From the NCBI GenBank assembly GCA_016342745.1, contig JAEINT010000021.1:30465-94464 (forward strand): DNA of 64,000 nt, read 5' to 3'. The notes under the pieces are model-generated. The model worked only from the letters and a program-made list of their open reading frames with translations. It had not been told where the DNA came from and did no database searches. Every line of letters begins with the position of its first letter. Position 1 is the stretch's first letter. Both the position numbers and the translations under genes were made by a program. Below, one piece after another: positions 37,024 to 46,251 of the stretch. The DNA comes from Labilibaculum sp. (GTDB lineage: Bacteria > Bacteroidota > Bacteroidia > Bacteroidales > Marinifilaceae).

Positions 37024-38259
37024 TTACACCATTTTTAATAAGTTTCTTTTAAAACTAATAACAGAAATTGTAGTTAATAGAGCTCCTATTCCTAATAAAA
37101 CTAACATTTTTGGATAGATTTCGGAGATTGGTAATTGTCTCCAGAAAATATCAAAGAAGCCTTCCATAGCCCAATAATTTACAGAAATAACAGCAAGACT
37201 CTTCATGATTTCTGGCATGAAAATAAGTGGCATCATACTTCCACCAAGAGCTGATATTACTAATATTACAAGTGTTGACAAACTTTCTACTTGCTTTCTG
37301 CTTTTGCAAACCGAAGCCATAAAAATTCCAAAACTGGAACAGGCAATAGCAGCTGCCAAAATCATAAGAATTAGAGCAGGAAGGTTAATAAAGATATCTA
37401 AGCCTAAAGCTAACCAGGAATACAAGAACATAACCGTTAATTGCAGAACAGCCATAAACAGAGTAGAAAGCATTTTACCATATAAAATGCTGGAGGAAGA
37501 AATTGGAGATACCAATAATCTTCGGAAAGTACCATCTTCTTTTTCCTTTAGAAGGGATGCACCACTTGCCGAAACGCTGAAGAGCAACATCATAATTGCG
37601 ATGCCTGCAATAGCTTGAACCAAGCCTAGGTTCCCATTTTTTTCTTCTCCAATTAATGCTGTCATCGGTAAATTAGAATTTTCTTCTAATTCAGTAGAGT
37701 CATCAGAAGCTTCAAACTCTCCGAATTGACTTGCCACTTGTTCTTGGATATCTATAATTTCAGAATCGGAAAGCTTAGGGTTTTTCTCTTTAATGAAAGA
37801 ATTGACTTTTCCTTTAATTCCTTTTTTCATCGTTATGCCAAACAAATTTGACCATAAAGCTTGTTGCAATAAGCCCATTTCTATTTCTTTCGCTTCGTCG
37901 TAAAACAATTCCATAGGGGCTTTGTTTCCTGCTTCAACTGAATCTTGAAATCCTTTGTAAAGAACTAATACGGCACTGTTTTTGCCTTTTTTCACAAGCA
38001 TTTCAGCTTCAGGTAAAGTTTTAGCGATTAAATTTAATCCATCTTCTTTATTAAGAGTGGTGTAAACTTCCTTAGAAAGTTCTGTGTTGTCTTTATCGGC
38101 AAAAAGAAGTGAGATTGGACGAGATTCTTGCGGTTTTCCAATACCTCCATACATTAATGCGAAAATGGTAATTAAGGCAATTGGCAATAATAAGGACAAT
38201 AAGACCGCTGTACGGTCTTTAAAATATTGGCGTATGTCTTTTAAAGCTATTGTGAACAT
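37024..38259 (-). CDS. ABC-2 type exporter permease
   Basis: The 411-residue membrane protein has one N-terminal helix (DRTAVLLSLLLPIALITIFA), a large extracytoplasmic domain (about 40-215) and five C-terminal helices, the ABC2_membrane_3 layout. Motif KEKEDGTFRRLLVSPIS is the family cytoplasmic loop. Paired with the ATPase gene 59 bases upstream in the same operon. Substrate unknown; such pairs export drugs, lipids or polysaccharide. Confidence 0.88.
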   Translation of the reverse strand: MFTIALKDIRQYFKDRTAVLLSLLLPIALITIFALMYGGIGKPQESRPISLLFADKDNTELSKEVYTTLNKEDGLNLIAKTLPEAEMLVKKGKNSAVLVLYKGFQDSVEAGNKAPMELFYDEAKEIEMGLLQQALWSNLFGITMKKGIKGKVNSFIKEKNPKLSDSEIIDIQEQVASQFGEFEASDDSTELEENSNLPMTALIGEEKNGNLGLVQAIAGIAIMMLLFSVSASGASLLKEKEDGTFRRLLVSPISSSSILYGKMLSTLFMAVLQLTVMFLYSWLALGLDIFINLPALILMILAAAIACSSFGIFMASVCKSRKQVESLSTLVILVISALGGSMMPLIFMPEIMKSLAVISVNYWAMEGFFDIFWRQLPISEIYPKMLVLLGIGALLTTISVISFKRNLLKMV

Positions 38260-38318
38260 GATATTGTAGGATTAAAAACGGGTTGGACAAATGATATGAA
38301 ACTTGCAATTGGAATGGA

Positions 38319-39245
38319 TTAATCTCGTAAAGATTTGCCCGTCAGTTCAAGGAAAATACTTTCTAGACTAAGACTTCTAACATCCAGTTTTTCCAGTTGT
38401 AAATTCGCGTTGGTACACAATTGAATTAATTCAGGTAAATCGGTATTGGTTTTTGATGTTGAAAGTATCATTTGATTATCCTGAATAGAAAGTTGACCAT
38501 TAAAATGATTGCTCATACTAACCAAATCTGTTTTTTGTGGATTGGTGAACTTTACTTGAATTTCTTCCTTAACCGATGATGCTTTTTTTAGCTCATCAAG
38601 ACTACCTTCCGTTATGATTCTACCTTCATCAATGATTCCTATTCGATCGCATAAGCGTTCTGCTTCTTCCATATAATGAGTGGTGTAAATCATGGTAAGA
38701 CCGCGAGAATGCAATTCTTCTATCACCTCAAAGATTAAGTTTCTACTTTGTGGATCAATACCTACCGTTGGCTCATCCATGAAAACAATTTTGGGATCGT
38801 GAAGAAGTGCAGCGGCAATGTTAATTCTTCTCTTCATTCCGCCCGAATAGGTTTTTATTTTGTGATTTTTCCGATCAGCCAAGCCCAGGAATTCAAGCAA
38901 TTCATCCGTTTTGCTTTGCAATTGCTTGCCTTTGATTCCATATAAAGTGCCCCAAAATTTTAAATTCTCGATAGCTGTAAGATCTTCGTAAAGAGCAATT
39001 TCTTGAGGGACTACACCAATTATTTTTTTGCACTCAGAAGTATTCTTATACAAGGATTTATCTTGATAAAGAACTTCTCCACCATCAGGTTTGAGGAGGG
39101 AACTTAAAATACTTATTGTAGTTGTTTTTCCTGCACCATTTGGGCCTAATAGGCCATATAATTCCCCTTCTTTTATGGAGAGAGAAACATTTGAAAGCGC
39201 CTTTACATCATTGTAAGACTTACTTAGATTTTTTGCAACGAGCAT
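38319..39245 (-). CDS. ABC transporter ATP-binding protein
   Basis: Walker A GPNGAGKTTT, signature YSGGMKRRINIAAALL, Walker B KIVFMDEPTVGID and the switch His in TTHYMEEAERL are all present in the first 220 residues. The C-terminal 85 residues match the drug-exporter (CcmA/DrrA-like) extension. It powers the ABC-2 permease encoded downstream. Confidence 0.93.
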   Translation of the reverse strand: MLVAKNLSKSYNDVKALSNVSLSIKEGELYGLLGPNGAGKTTTISILSSLLKPDGGEVLYQDKSLYKNTSECKKIIGVVPQEIALYEDLTAIENLKFWGTLYGIKGKQLQSKTDELLEFLGLADRKNHKIKTYSGGMKRRINIAAALLHDPKIVFMDEPTVGIDPQSRNLIFEVIEELHSRGLTMIYTTHYMEEAERLCDRIGIIDEGRIITEGSLDELKKASSVKEEIQVKFTNPQKTDLVSMSNHFNGQLSIQDNQMILSTSKTNTDLPELIQLCTNANLQLEKLDVRSLSLESIFLELTGKSLRD

Positions 39246-39323
39246 AGTAATAGGATTGATGATTATTTATCAAGCCTAAATTTACATAACTTATATCGAA
39301 TTTTTATGAGTTTGATTTAGATA

Positions 39324-41612
39324 TTACCTTAGAAGTGCAACATTGCCTTTTTTAACAACATGCTTACCATCTAAAAATGTTACTTCTAATACATAAACGT
39401 AAACGTCAATATCTTGAAGTTGACCTTTGAAAAAACCATCCCAGCCTGTATTAATATTGCTTGTTTCGAATAATTTATGTCCTAAGCGATTATAAATAAC
39501 AAGGCTTGCTTCCTTTACATCACCACCTCTAATAAATAGTTTGTCGTTGTGACCATCACCATTTGGGGTAAATGCCTTAGGCAAACCTACAAATGGATAG
39601 TTTTCAATAAATCCTATATCAATTGTATCGCTAGAGGTGCAGTTTTGATCAGTAGTTACTTCAACCCAGAACCGACCTTCAGTGCTAAGTGTTATTTTTT
39701 GTGTAATTTCTCCCGTACTCCATTTGTAAAAGCAATTCGGAGTTCCTGCGTCTAATTGAATTTTTTGGTTTGGATAACTTACTAAATCTTGTCCCAAGTT
39801 AATCTCGGGCGTTGATAGCATCGTGATTTCGATACAGTCTGACTCAACATTGCCATTTGCATCGATAATTTCTAAGCAGTAATGGCCTTTATTTTTTAAA
39901 TAGACTTCGGGCGTATTTTTATTTAAGCCAAGCCATTTGTATTCCAAAGGCAAACTTGGATTTCCTTCCAACTGGGGACTAACATAAACGGAATCTCCAG
40001 AGCAGATGATTTGATCGTCGCCAAGGAAAACACCAAATTTTTCACCTTTTCGATGATCGATGTATAAGGTATCTTTGTTTGAGCAAGCATATTGATCGGA
40101 AACTTCAACCATGAATACACCGCCACTTTTAGCCGTGATTTTTTGGCTTGTTTCTCCTGTATTCCAAATAAAGTCTGAACCTTCGTTTCCAGCATCTAAC
40201 AAGATTGAATCTTGATCCCAAAGAACGCGATCAGAACCTAAATCGATAATTGGATTTGGGTGATAGTTTACTTCTGTTTCTCCTGTTTTTTGAAATCCAT
40301 CGGGATCGGTAATCTTCACCCAATATTCTCCAGCTTCATCTATGTTTATTAAACTATCAGTAGATCCATTACTCCACTCAAACTGATACGCCTGATTGAT
40401 ACTTAGATTGGGTTCTAAATTTAATTTCTCATTCCCACACATGTGAATAAGCTCTGGCAAATGGATATTGAAAAGATCCGATTCCATTTTTGCATAGAAA
40501 CTCTTGGAATTTGCACATCCATGAGATGATTCCACACGAATTGAATAGCTGCCCGATTCTGTGATTTTTATTTCTGAATCTGTAGAACCATTAGACCATA
40601 AATAAGAGCTTGCTTCATCCGTAAGTGTGAACAACGGATTATTATCATCTATTATTATTCGATCTTCAATCTTAATCGAGGGCTTTTCATAAACAAGGAT
40701 ATCGATATCGGCTTTAATTTCTTGATTGTCGGTTAAGTCTGTAACGGAAACATGGTAGTTGCCATTTTTGCTTACGGTGATGTCTTTTGTCTGTTCTCCT
40801 GTGCTCCATAGGTAGGAGTACTTAGATGGTAAGTCAATGGAAGGAGATAAGACAACACTATCACCTTCGCAAATACTCTTACTTCCGCCTAAATCAACAG
40901 TAAAGCTTTTTACAACTTCCATACCTGCGAAAATGGTATCGCTATTGCAACCAAAGGCATCTGTTTCTATTAACCTAAAATAGTTGTTTGTTTCATTTTT
41001 AGGCCATTTAATCTTTACTTCTAGTTCTTGTTTGTTGTCTTTTACCTCGCTATTATGTTCGATTAGCCTAGCGCCATCAGGAACCCATATATCGTAAGTA
41101 GAATTCTTACCAATTTTAGCAGAATAATTTTGAGTAGAGCTAATTTTAGCTTTGGGGTAATAATCGTCAACTTCAGGTTTTGCTAATGGCATAACCTGTA
41201 TGGTTGCAGATTTATATTCTTCAGGAATAAACATTGGTGTAAGGTCCTCTAACCATGCTTTTTTTAGTTCTATATGGTAGTTTTTAATGCGATCGGATGT
41301 ATTTCTAAAAAATAATGACATGTTGAAGTTGGCAAAATCGATTCCCATTCTTCCGTTTAAAATTATTGCAGGGCTGTTGTTTACAGAGAAGCTTACGAAC
41401 CATTTTTTGTCTTTTGGACCTTCCAGTAACAACTGAATTTCCTGCATAGGTAATATTTCCCCATTATTGGCAGAGCAATACATGATTTGGTAATCGGAAT
41501 CGATACGAACTGTATCTTGTTGTGAATAGCTTGAAAATGCAACACTTAGAAGCATGAAAGACAAACTTAATTGCTTCCTGATAAATTCGAAAATATTCTT
41601 TTTTCTGCTCAT
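39324..41612 (-). CDS. Type IX-secreted protein with gliding-motility C-terminal domain
   Basis: The 762-residue protein starts with a signal peptide and ends with a T9SS sorting domain of the gliding (type B) class (PKAFTPNGDGHNDKLFI, VIYNRLGHKLFE, GWDG). Between them are about six degenerate repeats with the core WSTGE or WSNGST followed by a beta strand and a Gly-X-Tyr/Phe motif, near residues 268, 337, 415, 480, 555 and 630. These resemble Ig-like/SprB-type modules. It is probably a cell-surface adhesin or extracellular structural protein. Confidence 0.9.
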   Translation of the reverse strand: MSRKKNIFEFIRKQLSLSFMLLSVAFSSYSQQDTVRIDSDYQIMYCSANNGEILPMQEIQLLLEGPKDKKWFVSFSVNNSPAIILNGRMGIDFANFNMSLFFRNTSDRIKNYHIELKKAWLEDLTPMFIPEEYKSATIQVMPLAKPEVDDYYPKAKISSTQNYSAKIGKNSTYDIWVPDGARLIEHNSEVKDNKQELEVKIKWPKNETNNYFRLIETDAFGCNSDTIFAGMEVVKSFTVDLGGSKSICEGDSVVLSPSIDLPSKYSYLWSTGEQTKDITVSKNGNYHVSVTDLTDNQEIKADIDILVYEKPSIKIEDRIIIDDNNPLFTLTDEASSYLWSNGSTDSEIKITESGSYSIRVESSHGCANSKSFYAKMESDLFNIHLPELIHMCGNEKLNLEPNLSINQAYQFEWSNGSTDSLINIDEAGEYWVKITDPDGFQKTGETEVNYHPNPIIDLGSDRVLWDQDSILLDAGNEGSDFIWNTGETSQKITAKSGGVFMVEVSDQYACSNKDTLYIDHRKGEKFGVFLGDDQIICSGDSVYVSPQLEGNPSLPLEYKWLGLNKNTPEVYLKNKGHYCLEIIDANGNVESDCIEITMLSTPEINLGQDLVSYPNQKIQLDAGTPNCFYKWSTGEITQKITLSTEGRFWVEVTTDQNCTSSDTIDIGFIENYPFVGLPKAFTPNGDGHNDKLFIRGGDVKEASLVIYNRLGHKLFETSNINTGWDGFFKGQLQDIDVYVYVLEVTFLDGKHVVKKGNVALLR

Positions 41613-41807
41613 GAGCTCTTTTTTGTGTTGTTATTTGGGAGTGAAAAGAATCATTTTTGTCAAAATACAAAGCATTCTTAAAACTCTCAGGATAGGCGTT
41701 TGGTCAGCGTTAGGGATTCATTAATCACTAAAAAACGACCATTAGTCCGATATTTTACGTGAATTGATCTGCTTTTGTTTTGATTCTGCGGCAATATTTT
41801 TAAGATG

Positions 41808-41823
41808 TGTAACATCGGTTACA
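41808..41823 (+). promoter_or_regulatory. Crp/Fnr-type operator
   Basis: TGTAACATCGGTTACA is a perfect inverted repeat matching TGTnA-N6-TnACA. Its centre is about 41 bases before the expected transcription start from the -7 box at 41845, the class II activation position. The regulator encoded at 36246-36917 is the obvious candidate, untested. Confidence 0.65.
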
Positions 41824-41844
41824 GTTTTTTTCTCTTGCTAGATC

Positions 41845-41852
41845 TACATTTG
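41845..41852 (+). promoter_or_regulatory. -7 element of the DUF1858/GTPase/ABC operon
   Basis: TACATTTG matches TAnnTTTG. There is no good TTTG -33 box; the operator occupies that zone, as expected for an activator-dependent promoter. Confidence 0.55.
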
Positions 41853-41883
41853 TATCAAGAAATCATTAAAAATCTTTTTCGAG

Positions 41884-43173
41884 ATGGAGAATCAATATTT
41901 TAATACCACAGATAGTTTACTTGATATTTGCACTAAATATCCAGAAACAATAAAAATTTTTGTTTCAAACGGATTCAAGCAATTAGAGGATGAGAAGAAA
42001 AGAGCGCTTTTTGGAAAATCATTATCCTTGGGAATGGCTTTGAAGATGAAGAAATTAAATGTGGATACTTTTACTACTTTATTAGTGGAAGGTATTGATT
42101 TGAATCGTAAACAAGTTGATGGAGATTTAAATCAGAATACAAAAGAACAAAAGGCAGATTCAGTTCACATTCAAGGATTACTTCCTTGTCCAGTGCGTGT
42201 TCCTTTGGTTGAAGGTATTGAGGGGTTTATAGCCGAATATGAAAAAGAGCACGATAACGAAATCGTTTATGATTTAAAAGCTGCTTCGATGGGATTAGAT
42301 TGGTTAATTGATGATGTAATTAATCAGGAGAATACCGATAATTTAGCTGACGTTTTTATTTCTGCAGGTTTTGATTTGTTCTTCGATGACAAATTGATGG
42401 GTAAATTCAAAAAACAAGGCGTATTTAAGGATAGTACAGGTTTCGATCGCTTGAACAAAGATTTCGATAATGATGATATTTGTTTGAAAGATCCACAAGG
42501 GCATTATTCTATGATTGGTGTTGTTCCAGCAGTATTCTTGGTAAACAAGGATGAGTTAGGAGACAGACCAGTTCCTCGCACATGGGCAGATATTTTCAAG
42601 CCTGAATTTAAGAGAAGCGTAAGTTTACCAATTAGTGATTTTGATTTGTTTAACTCCATGTTGCTGCATATTTACAAAGCTTATGGCGAAGAAGGGGTAA
42701 GAGGTTTAGGAGCTTGTTTATTGGAAAGTATGCACCCATCTCAAATGGTAAAATCTCATACCAAAAAGAGTCAGAAACCAGCCATTACAATTATGCCTTA
42801 TTTCTTTACCAAAATGGTAAAAGTTGGAGGTCCAATGATAGCCGTATGGCCAGAAGATGGTGCGATTATCAGTCCAATTTTCATGTTGACAAAAGAAGAT
42901 CGTTTGGAGAAAACGCAGCCAGTAATTGATTTCTTCGCATCAGAAGGAGTTGGTGAAATTCTTTCGCATCAAGGCTTATTCCCAAGTATCAATCCTAATG
43001 TTGATAATCGTTTACCAGAAGAGAATAAATTCATGTGGTTGGGTTGGGATTACATCAATAGTAACGATATTGGTTCGTTAATTACAAAATGTGAAGCTAT
43101 CTTTAAGAAATCCATACAGGATGAATCGTTTGCAAATTTAGGACCTTTGAATTATACACCAAGCAACGATTAA
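41884..43173 (+). CDS. Solute-binding-protein fold with DUF1858-like N-terminus, no signal peptide
   Basis: Residues 1-70 (TTDSLLDICTKYPETIKIFVSNGF) resemble the DUF1858/ScdA-N helical domain associated with hybrid-cluster and redox proteins. From about 95 the chain reads like a class II periplasmic binding protein of the Fe3+/molybdate type (CPVRVPLVEGIEGFIAEYE, GVVPAVFLVNK, PRTWADIFKPEFK). There is no signal peptide or lipobox, so the domain should be cytoplasmic, unusual for this fold. First of four same-strand genes; the next starts 48 bases later. Ligand unknown; a metal, oxyanion or cofactor is inferred from the partners. Confidence 0.75.
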   Translation: MENQYFNTTDSLLDICTKYPETIKIFVSNGFKQLEDEKKRALFGKSLSLGMALKMKKLNVDTFTTLLVEGIDLNRKQVDGDLNQNTKEQKADSVHIQGLLPCPVRVPLVEGIEGFIAEYEKEHDNEIVYDLKAASMGLDWLIDDVINQENTDNLADVFISAGFDLFFDDKLMGKFKKQGVFKDSTGFDRLNKDFDNDDICLKDPQGHYSMIGVVPAVFLVNKDELGDRPVPRTWADIFKPEFKRSVSLPISDFDLFNSMLLHIYKAYGEEGVRGLGACLLESMHPSQMVKSHTKKSQKPAITIMPYFFTKMVKVGGPMIAVWPEDGAIISPIFMLTKEDRLEKTQPVIDFFASEGVGEILSHQGLFPSINPNVDNRLPEENKFMWLGWDYINSNDIGSLITKCEAIFKKSIQDESFANLGPLNYTPSND

Positions 43174-43221
43174 TAATCGTAAAATCAGTAAAAAAAATTG
43201 AATACTTAAACAGCACCAGAT

Positions 43222-43929
43222 ATGAACTTAGTTACAGTTTCAGGACCTCCTTCATCAGGAAAAACAGCAGTGATTTTAAAGACCATCGATTCGTTACAAA
43301 AGCGAGGTTTAGAAGTTGGTGTGGTGAAATTTGATTGCCTTTATACCGATGATGATATTTTATATGAAAAGGCTGGAGTGAAGGTGAAAAAAGGATTGTC
43401 CGGTTCACTTTGCCCAGATCATTATTTTGTAAGTAATATCGAGGAAGTAACTCAGTGGGGAATTAAGGAAGGATTAGATTTATTAATCACGGAAAGTGCT
43501 GGTTTATGTAATCGTTGTTCACCATATGTAAAAAGCATAACAGCTGTTTGTGTTATCGATAATTTGAGCGGAATTAATACACCAAAGAAAATTGGTCCGA
43601 TGTTGAAGAGTGCTGATATCGTTATTATCACAAAAGGTGATATTGTATCGCAAGCTGAAAGAGAAGTGTTTGCATCTAGAGTGAATCAAGTTAATCCTGG
43701 ATCGAGCATTATGCATATAAATGGATTAACAGGACAAGGCGCTTACGAGTTAAGCACATTACTGTACGATGAAAAAGTTGAGATAAAGACTTTAGTAGGT
43801 GAGAAATTGAGATTCTCAATGCCATCGGCTCTGTGTTCGTACTGTTTGGGCGAAACCAGAATTGGAGAAAGCTACCAAATGGGTAATGTTCGCAAGATTG
43901 ATATGAGCGACAAGAAGGACGAAAAGTAG
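43222..43929 (+). CDS. HypB/UreG-like SIMIBI GTPase with CxxC motifs
   Basis: The 235-residue protein has Walker A SGPPSSGKTAV at the N-terminus, a metal-site-like motif after Walker B (ITESAGLCNRCSPY) at the position where HypB and UreG carry their CP-type nickel sites, a base-recognition ITKGD, and a C-terminal CxxC (LCSYCLGETRIG). Family members drive metal insertion into hydrogenase or urease by GTP-dependent dimerisation. No hydrogenase or urease gene is in this window. It likely hands a metal or cofactor between its neighbours. Confidence 0.8.
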   Translation: MNLVTVSGPPSSGKTAVILKTIDSLQKRGLEVGVVKFDCLYTDDDILYEKAGVKVKKGLSGSLCPDHYFVSNIEEVTQWGIKEGLDLLITESAGLCNRCSPYVKSITAVCVIDNLSGINTPKKIGPMLKSADIVIITKGDIVSQAEREVFASRVNQVNPGSSIMHINGLTGQGAYELSTLLYDEKVEIKTLVGEKLRFSMPSALCSYCLGETRIGESYQMGNVRKIDMSDKKDEK

Positions 43930-43957
43930 ACTAGTAAAAGCTAAAAACAAACACGAC

Positions 43958-44986
43958 ATGATCACAGTTCAAGATATACAACAAAAAACAATCGCCGAAT
44001 TATTCGAGCAATATCCTTTTCTTCCTGGTTTTTTTGAGGAGAATACCTTACAGGTTAATGGTCAGATTGATGAGAAATTAATCGATTATCTGAAGTTTTT
44101 AGATGATGAGGAAGAAGCCGAGAACAGAGCCATTGATAAAGACCAGTTGATGGCATCGATGACCACTTACATTACTCAGATGTTGGAGTTTTTAGGTGAA
44201 GATGAGGATGATGGAGTTCATAGCATCAGCATTCTTCCAGGAACTAATAAATCTGGTGAAGCTGAGCAGTTTGGTGAATTGAAAATCAGTAAAAGTGAGA
44301 TTGTTTGTATCGTTGGGCCAACTGGATCGGGAAAAAGTAGATTATTAGGAGATATCGAATGGGTAGCTCAAAAAGATACGCCAACTTCACGTACCATTTT
44401 GGTAAATGGAGAAATGGGAGACAAAAAATGGCGTGTAAGTTCAGGACATAAATTAGTAGCTCAGCTATCGCAGAATATGAACTTTGTAATGGATCTTTCT
44501 GTTTACGAGTTTCTTGAATTGCATGCACAGAGTAGATTAGTTGAAGATATTGAAAGTGTTATTGCTAAGATAATTGAAGAAGCCAATAAGCTTGCTGGAG
44601 AAAAGTTTGCATTAACAACTCCTATTACAAGTTTGAGTGGCGGACAATCAAGGGCATTAATGATTGCAGATACTGCTATTTTAAGTAAGTCGCCAATTAT
44701 TTTGATTGATGAAATTGAAAATGCGGGTATCGATCGCAAAAAAGCCTTGGACTTGTTAATTGGTGAAGAAAAAATTGTTTTGATGGCAACGCACGATCCA
44801 ATGCTGGCTTTAATGGGCGACAAGCGAATCGTGATCAAAAATGGTGGAATTCACAAAGTGATTGAAACCAGCGATGAAGAGAGAAACCTATTGGTTGATT
44901 TGGAACGTATGGATTCTGTTGTTCAAAACATGAGAACAAGACTTCGTAACGGAGACATCATTAAAAAGGAAGACATCGGATTTTAA
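43958..44986 (+). CDS. ABC-type ATPase with DUF1858-like N-terminal domain, soluble
   Basis: Residues 1-60 (VQDIQQKTIAELFEQYPFLP) resemble the DUF1858 module of the first gene. Residues 95-300 form an ABC ATPase: Walker A GPTGSGKSRLL, signature LSGGQSRAL, Walker B IILIDEIENAGID and switch His MATHDPM. There are no membrane helices, and no permease gene is nearby. Such stand-alone ATPases can act in enzyme activation (for example the A2 component for methyl-coenzyme M reductase) rather than transport. Third gene, 28 bases after the GTPase. Confidence 0.82.
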   Translation: MITVQDIQQKTIAELFEQYPFLPGFFEENTLQVNGQIDEKLIDYLKFLDDEEEAENRAIDKDQLMASMTTYITQMLEFLGEDEDDGVHSISILPGTNKSGEAEQFGELKISKSEIVCIVGPTGSGKSRLLGDIEWVAQKDTPTSRTILVNGEMGDKKWRVSSGHKLVAQLSQNMNFVMDLSVYEFLELHAQSRLVEDIESVIAKIIEEANKLAGEKFALTTPITSLSGGQSRALMIADTAILSKSPIILIDEIENAGIDRKKALDLLIGEEKIVLMATHDPMLALMGDKRIVIKNGGIHKVIETSDEERNLLVDLERMDSVVQNMRTRLRNGDIIKKEDIGF

Positions 44987-45060
44987 TTATAAATGATGAA
45001 TTATTAATTAAAAATATCATGGCATTTGCTTCTTATTTAAGAAACAGATGATAGTATAAG

Positions 45061-45107
45061 AGTTCTCCCTTTTTGAGGGGAGATGGCGATAGTCAGAGGG
45101 GTGTTTT
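45061..45107. repeat. Dispersed repeat with CTCCC/GGGGAG hairpin, copy 1
   Basis: AGTTCTCCCTTTTTGAGGGG followed by AGATGGCGATAGTCAGAGGG resembles 53621-53667 in sequence and order. It lies in the spacer before the zinc-ribbon gene. Confidence 0.55.
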
Positions 45108-45202
45108 TATTAGAAAATAATACAAATTATAAAATCAGGTTTTGAAATGGGATAAGTTCTAAGATTTCCAATTTAAAATCTAATTAAAAGGAGGATAAAA
45201 TT

Positions 45203-45445
45203 ATGCATGACGGTTGCGCAGGAAGTTTCGAGAACGGACAACAAGTAGTTGATAAAGTAAGAATGATGGGTTTTGCTCAGCAATTGATGCCAATGCCATT
45301 GGATATCGAATGCCACGGATGTAAAGAGACTTTTACAATGGAAGAGTTCGAAGGACATTGTCCTAAATGTGATATGGTACATGGAGTAACACCTTGCCAC
45401 GCATTTGATCCTAATAACATTATGGCTGCAGGTGTAGGATACTAA
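45203..45445 (+). CDS. Small zinc-ribbon protein (80 aa)
   Basis: Six Cys include a CxxC-x12-CxxC zinc ribbon (C37/C40 and C53/C56), plus C5 and C65; the C-terminus is glycine-rich. The ATG has a strong ribosome site (AAAGGAGGAT). It follows the ABC ATPase by 216 bases on the same strand and is followed by a terminator. HypA, partner of HypB, is also a small zinc-ribbon metallochaperone, so this may be the analogue for the GTPase; that parallel is inference. Composition and spacing argue for a real gene. Confidence 0.75.
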   Translation: MHDGCAGSFENGQQVVDKVRMMGFAQQLMPMPLDIECHGCKETFTMEEFEGHCPKCDMVHGVTPCHAFDPNNIMAAGVGY

Positions 45446-45478
45446 TGAATTGATTTTGGATTAATTCCAGAGCTTTAA

Positions 45479-45520
45479 AAAAATCCCAATAGAATATTCT
45501 AATTCTATTGGGATTTTTTG
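45479..45520 (+). terminator. Intrinsic terminator of the DUF1858/GTPase/ABC operon
   Basis: AAATCCCAATAGAAT and ATTCTATTGGGATTT form a 15-bp perfect stem with a 6-nt loop and T6 tail. Confidence 0.92.
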
Positions 45521-45567
45521 TGCCTATTTATTAGTAAATTGATTCCAATTTATAAACAGGATATACA

Positions 45568-46242
45568 ATGAATTTAAATTTAGTTGATCAATTAACCCTT
45601 CTTGCATTAGATGATGAAAAGGGAAATTTTGTTGCCGATTCTTTTTCATTTGCATATGGCTTAGCAGGAGCTATTATTTTGGAGCTTTCTTTGCAAAATA
45701 AGATTGAGATTAGTGAGAAGAAGATAGAAGTGAATTCGCATAAAACTTGTGGAGATTTATTGCTTGATCATTTCATGGATCAGATTCGAAACTCGAAGAA
45801 AAAGAGAGATATACAGTCGTGGGTTCAGATAATTGGAGATAAGCTTTCTTTTGTTCAAGAAGAGACTGTTAAAAAGCTGATTGGCGATGGTATTCTACGC
45901 AAAAAAGAAGAAAAGATTCTTTGGGTCTTTTCAAATGACAAGTATCCAACCATAAATGCAAAGCCCGAAAACGAACTAAGAAAACGTCTAAATGATATTC
46001 TTTTAAACGATCGTAAGTTGGACTTGAAGGAAAGTATGTTGATTAGCTTAATTGATATGTGTTCTTTGAATAAGGAAGTTTTTGGCAAAGAGGGAGCCAA
46101 GAAATACGAAAAGAAAATCAAAGCAATTATTGAAAATGCAAAACTAAGTTCGGAGGTAGGGAAAGCAGTACAAGAAATTCATGATGCTTTAATGATGGTA
46201 ATTGTTATGATGTTAACAACTACGACAATTATTAATAATTAA
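45568..46242 (+). CDS. GPP34 (GOLPH3-like) family protein
   Basis: The N-terminal NLVDQLTLLALDDEKGNFV and AYGLAGAIILELSLQ are typical of the GPP34 domain, all-helical and named for a eukaryotic Golgi phosphoinositide-binding protein. A C-terminal hydrophobic stretch (LMMVIVMMLTTTTII) may associate with membrane. Length 224 residues. Bacterial members have no settled function. Monocistronic, convergent with the J-domain gene. Confidence 0.82.
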   Translation: MNLNLVDQLTLLALDDEKGNFVADSFSFAYGLAGAIILELSLQNKIEISEKKIEVNSHKTCGDLLLDHFMDQIRNSKKKRDIQSWVQIIGDKLSFVQEETVKKLIGDGILRKKEEKILWVFSNDKYPTINAKPENELRKRLNDILLNDRKLDLKESMLISLIDMCSLNKEVFGKEGAKKYEKKIKAIIENAKLSSEVGKAVQEIHDALMMVIVMMLTTTTIINN

Positions 46243-46251
46243 GATTTTAAA

